Part shown: piece after piece, positions 15,258-17,195 of the stretch
Layout: every line of letters begins with the position of its first letter
Numbering within the stretch: the stretch's first letter is position 1
Made by a program: the position numbers and the translations under genes
NCBI GenBank assembly: GCA_946886805.1
Contig: CAMPJM010000023.1
Span: 1 to 17,195 of the forward strand
Reading direction: 5' to 3'
Origin: an uncultured Flammeovirgaceae bacterium
GTDB lineage: Bacteria; Bacteroidota; Bacteroidia; Cytophagales; Cyclobacteriaceae
Length of the DNA stretch: 17,195 bases
Notes under the pieces: model-generated
Told to the model about the DNA's origin: nothing
Databases searched by the model: none
Seen by the model: only the letters and a program-made list of their open reading frames with translations

Positions 15258-17060
15258 ATGGACCAAGTTGTTTTTTTAGGTATAAGCTATGAAATTCTGC
15301 TGGTATTAGTAATTATTACAATAGCTGTTATTCTATTTATAACAGAGGCTCTCTCCGTGGATATCGTCAGTATAATCGTAATGGTGTTACTAATGATAAG
15401 TGGCGTGCTTACACCTGAAGAAGGCTTTAGTGGCTTTAGTAATCCTGCGACCTTAACTGTAGGTGCCATGTTTGTGATAAGTGCCTCCATTTTCAGAACT
15501 GGAGTTTTAAATGGAATGGGCACATTTCTTATAAAGGTTGGCAAGAAGAATTATATTCTCTGCCTGATTACTATAATGGTATCTTCCGGAATTATATCAG
15601 CCTTTATAAATGATACCGCTGTTGTTGCTTTGTTCATGCCTATTGTTCTACAGGTGGCAAAAGACACGAATATTAGTCCGGCAAAACTTTTAATGCCTCT
15701 TTCCTTTGGAGCTTTATTAGGCGGCGTATGTACGCTCATAGGAACCTCCACTAATATTCTCGTAAGCGGGATTGCTGTTAAACAAGGCGAAGAGGCCTTT
15801 TCTATGTTCGAAATGGCTCCTGTGGGCATTTGGTTCCTGATGGCCGGAACACTGTATATGGTATTTGTTGGCCATAAATTTTTACCCGATAGGAAAGCAA
15901 ATGAAAACCTGGCGCAGGAATTTGATATGGGAGAATACTTGACAGAGCTATTAGTTGGACCCGGTTACAAGGACATAGGTAAAAGAATAGCAGACTCTGA
16001 TCTTGCCCAAATTCTAAAGGTAAAGGTAATTGACGTAACAAGAGCTGATGGAAGAACAATGAAGGCCACGGGATATACCGACATCTTAGAGAATGACAGT
16101 ATGAGAATTCTGTGTGATTTAGAAACTTTAAAAAAACTAAGTGACCAATCGGGCCTTGAAATAAAAAAGGAAAGAAAATTTAGTGAAGGCGGCTTAAGCT
16201 CCTCCACTGCAAAATTATATGAGGCGATTATAACACCAAATTCAGCGTTGGACGGCAGGACCTTAAAGGAAATGAACTTTAGTCTGATATATGGAGCATG
16301 GGTATTAGCTATTCGCAATCGCTTAGGCGTTGTTGGAGATCAGGTCGGTTTGACCCGATTAAGGGCTGGAGATATATTATTACTACTCTCTACTCCGGCT
16401 GACCTTTCTAATCTTCGTAACAGCGGCGATTTTTTAATTGTTTCGGAAAAGAATTCTTCTGAGTTCCGATACAAGAAAACCATACCGGCGATTCTGATTA
16501 TAGGAGGTGCCATTGCAGCAGCAGCGTTTAATATTGCTCCCATAGTGTTAAGTGCAACTATTGGGGTAGTATTATTAATATTGTTTCAAGTCGTAAATGT
16601 GGAGGAAGCCTATCGATCAATCGAATGGAAAGTAATTTTTATGCTGGCTGGCGTGTTATCCATGGGAACCGCTTTGGAAAAAACAGGGGCTGCCAAACTC
16701 CTCTCAAGCGGGCTTGTCAATACGCTCGGATTACTTGGGCCGCACGCCGTTCTTTCTGGAATGTTCTTTTTAACTTTTATGGCTACAAATTTCATGTCAA
16801 ATAATGCTACTGCCGCATTATTGGCTCCTATCGCCATAGCCACAGCCAAAGCAATGGGAGTAAGTACCAAGCCGCTTCTTATGGCCATTACTTACGCTGC
16901 TTCCTTAAGCTTTATGACTCCAATTGGTTACCAAACAAATACGATGATTTATGGCCCGGGAAATTACAGGTTCAAAGATTATTTGAAAGTAGGCACGCCC
17001 TTAAATCTCCTTTTATGGGTTTTAGCTTCCATTCTAATTCCTATTTTCTTTCCATTTTAA
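15258..17060 (+). CDS. SLC13/DASS-type permease with two RCK_C (TrkA-C) domains
   Basis: This is a 600-residue inner-membrane transporter. N-terminal membrane segments occupy about 10-205. They contain FINDTAVVALFMPIV (117-130) and LIGTSTNILVSG (160-171), the first ion/substrate loop. Two soluble RCK_C-like domains follow, at about 220-300 (LTELLVGPGYKDIGKRI) and 312-398 (YEAIITPNSALDGRTL, LRAGDILLLL). The second membrane half (408-600) has MSNNATAALLAPIAIA (513-528) and TPIGYQTNTMIYGPGNY (554-570), the mirrored loop. This is the architecture of the SLC13-like group that includes the algal SAC1/SLT sulfate proteins. Sulfate or another anion, probably with Na+, is therefore a reasonable but unproven substrate. 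The RCK_C pair may sense a ligand. It is divergent from the DUF547 gene, with a 114-base shared leader. The reading frame is complete. Confidence 0.88.
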   Translation: MDQVVFLGISYEILLVLVIITIAVILFITEALSVDIVSIIVMVLLMISGVLTPEEGFSGFSNPATLTVGAMFVISASIFRTGVLNGMGTFLIKVGKKNYILCLITIMVSSGIISAFINDTAVVALFMPIVLQVAKDTNISPAKLLMPLSFGALLGGVCTLIGTSTNILVSGIAVKQGEEAFSMFEMAPVGIWFLMAGTLYMVFVGHKFLPDRKANENLAQEFDMGEYLTELLVGPGYKDIGKRIADSDLAQILKVKVIDVTRADGRTMKATGYTDILENDSMRILCDLETLKKLSDQSGLEIKKERKFSEGGLSSSTAKLYEAIITPNSALDGRTLKEMNFSLIYGAWVLAIRNRLGVVGDQVGLTRLRAGDILLLLSTPADLSNLRNSGDFLIVSEKNSSEFRYKKTIPAILIIGGAIAAAAFNIAPIVLSATIGVVLLILFQVVNVEEAYRSIEWKVIFMLAGVLSMGTALEKTGAAKLLSSGLVNTLGLLGPHAVLSGMFFLTFMATNFMSNNATAALLAPIAIATAKAMGVSTKPLLMAITYAASLSFMTPIGYQTNTMIYGPGNYRFKDYLKVGTPLNLLLWVLASILIPIFFPF

Positions 17061-17114
17061 TTGAAAACAAATCAATCGGAAAAGTGCGGAGCATATCTCA
17101 AATTAGCGCTTAGG

Positions 17115-17157
17115 TTCTCAGGATATATTGCTCAGTTCGCAAAGATCTCCCTGAGAA
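17115..17157. repeat. inverted repeat downstream of the permease gene
   Basis: TTCTCAGG at 17115-17122 is exactly complementary to CCTGAGAA at 17150-17157, separated by 27 bases. It is followed by A-rich rather than T-rich sequence, so it is not a standard terminator. It could belong to the leader of a gene beyond the window, or be chance. Confidence 0.35.
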
Positions 17158-17195
17158 AAATAAATTATTTTGCTTCGGTTGCTAACAGTCAAAAA

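Overview
The window is AT-rich and reads as chromosome of a Bacteroidota bacterium, most likely a gliding Cytophagales-type organism. It encodes one type IX secretion (T9SS) cargo with a type A sorting domain, one with a type B (gliding-motility-associated) C-terminal domain, and a PorP/SprF outer-membrane partner. Several leaders carry boxes of the Bacteroidota promoter form TAnnTTTG. Shine-Dalgarno sequences are mostly weak. The genus cannot be named from the sequence.

Layout: (1) 252-3920, plus strand: metY, metX and homoserine dehydrogenase, an assimilation unit from aspartate semialdehyde to homocysteine, closed by a strong hairpin terminator at 3933-3969. (2) 3973-5928, minus: a secreted beta-propeller protein with a T9SS type A tail. 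(3) 6137-6970, minus: MazG, with its own terminator. (4) 7200-10107, plus: a small NqrM-like cysteine-rich membrane protein, an archaeal-type GlmM with a GTG start, and a cysteine desulfurase 11 bases behind it. (5) 10113-11192, minus: ferrochelatase with a cysteine-rich insert, meeting the desulfurase tail to tail with only 5 bases between. (6) 11193-11633: a 441-base gap with a terminator and perhaps a promoter. (7) 11634-13661, minus: PorP/SprF-like protein followed by a type B T9SS cargo. (8) 13936-14349, plus: a Rid-family protein lacking the usual arginine. (9) 14385-15143, minus: a DUF547 lipoprotein. (10) 15258-17060, plus: an SLC13-type permease with two RCK_C domains.

Working together: the met genes convert homoserine and sulfide to homocysteine. 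GlmM feeds UDP-GlcNAc and so cell-wall synthesis. The desulfurase supplies sulfur for Fe-S clusters or thiolation, and HemH makes heme. MazG and the Rid protein look like housekeeping clean-up functions. The PorP-like protein and its neighbour are probably a secretion partner pair. Transcription direction changes often, so the window is a set of short independent units.

I see no tRNA, rRNA, CRISPR array, insertion sequence, prophage or defence island, and no clear new multi-gene system. The best leads are single-gene oddities: the NqrM-like protein, the ferrochelatase cysteine insert, the arginine-less Rid protein, the degenerate type B sorting domain, and a 14-bp perfect palindrome upstream of mazG. 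The starts of mazG, hemH and the Rid gene were set to internal ATG codons a few codons downstream of in-frame TTG codons.
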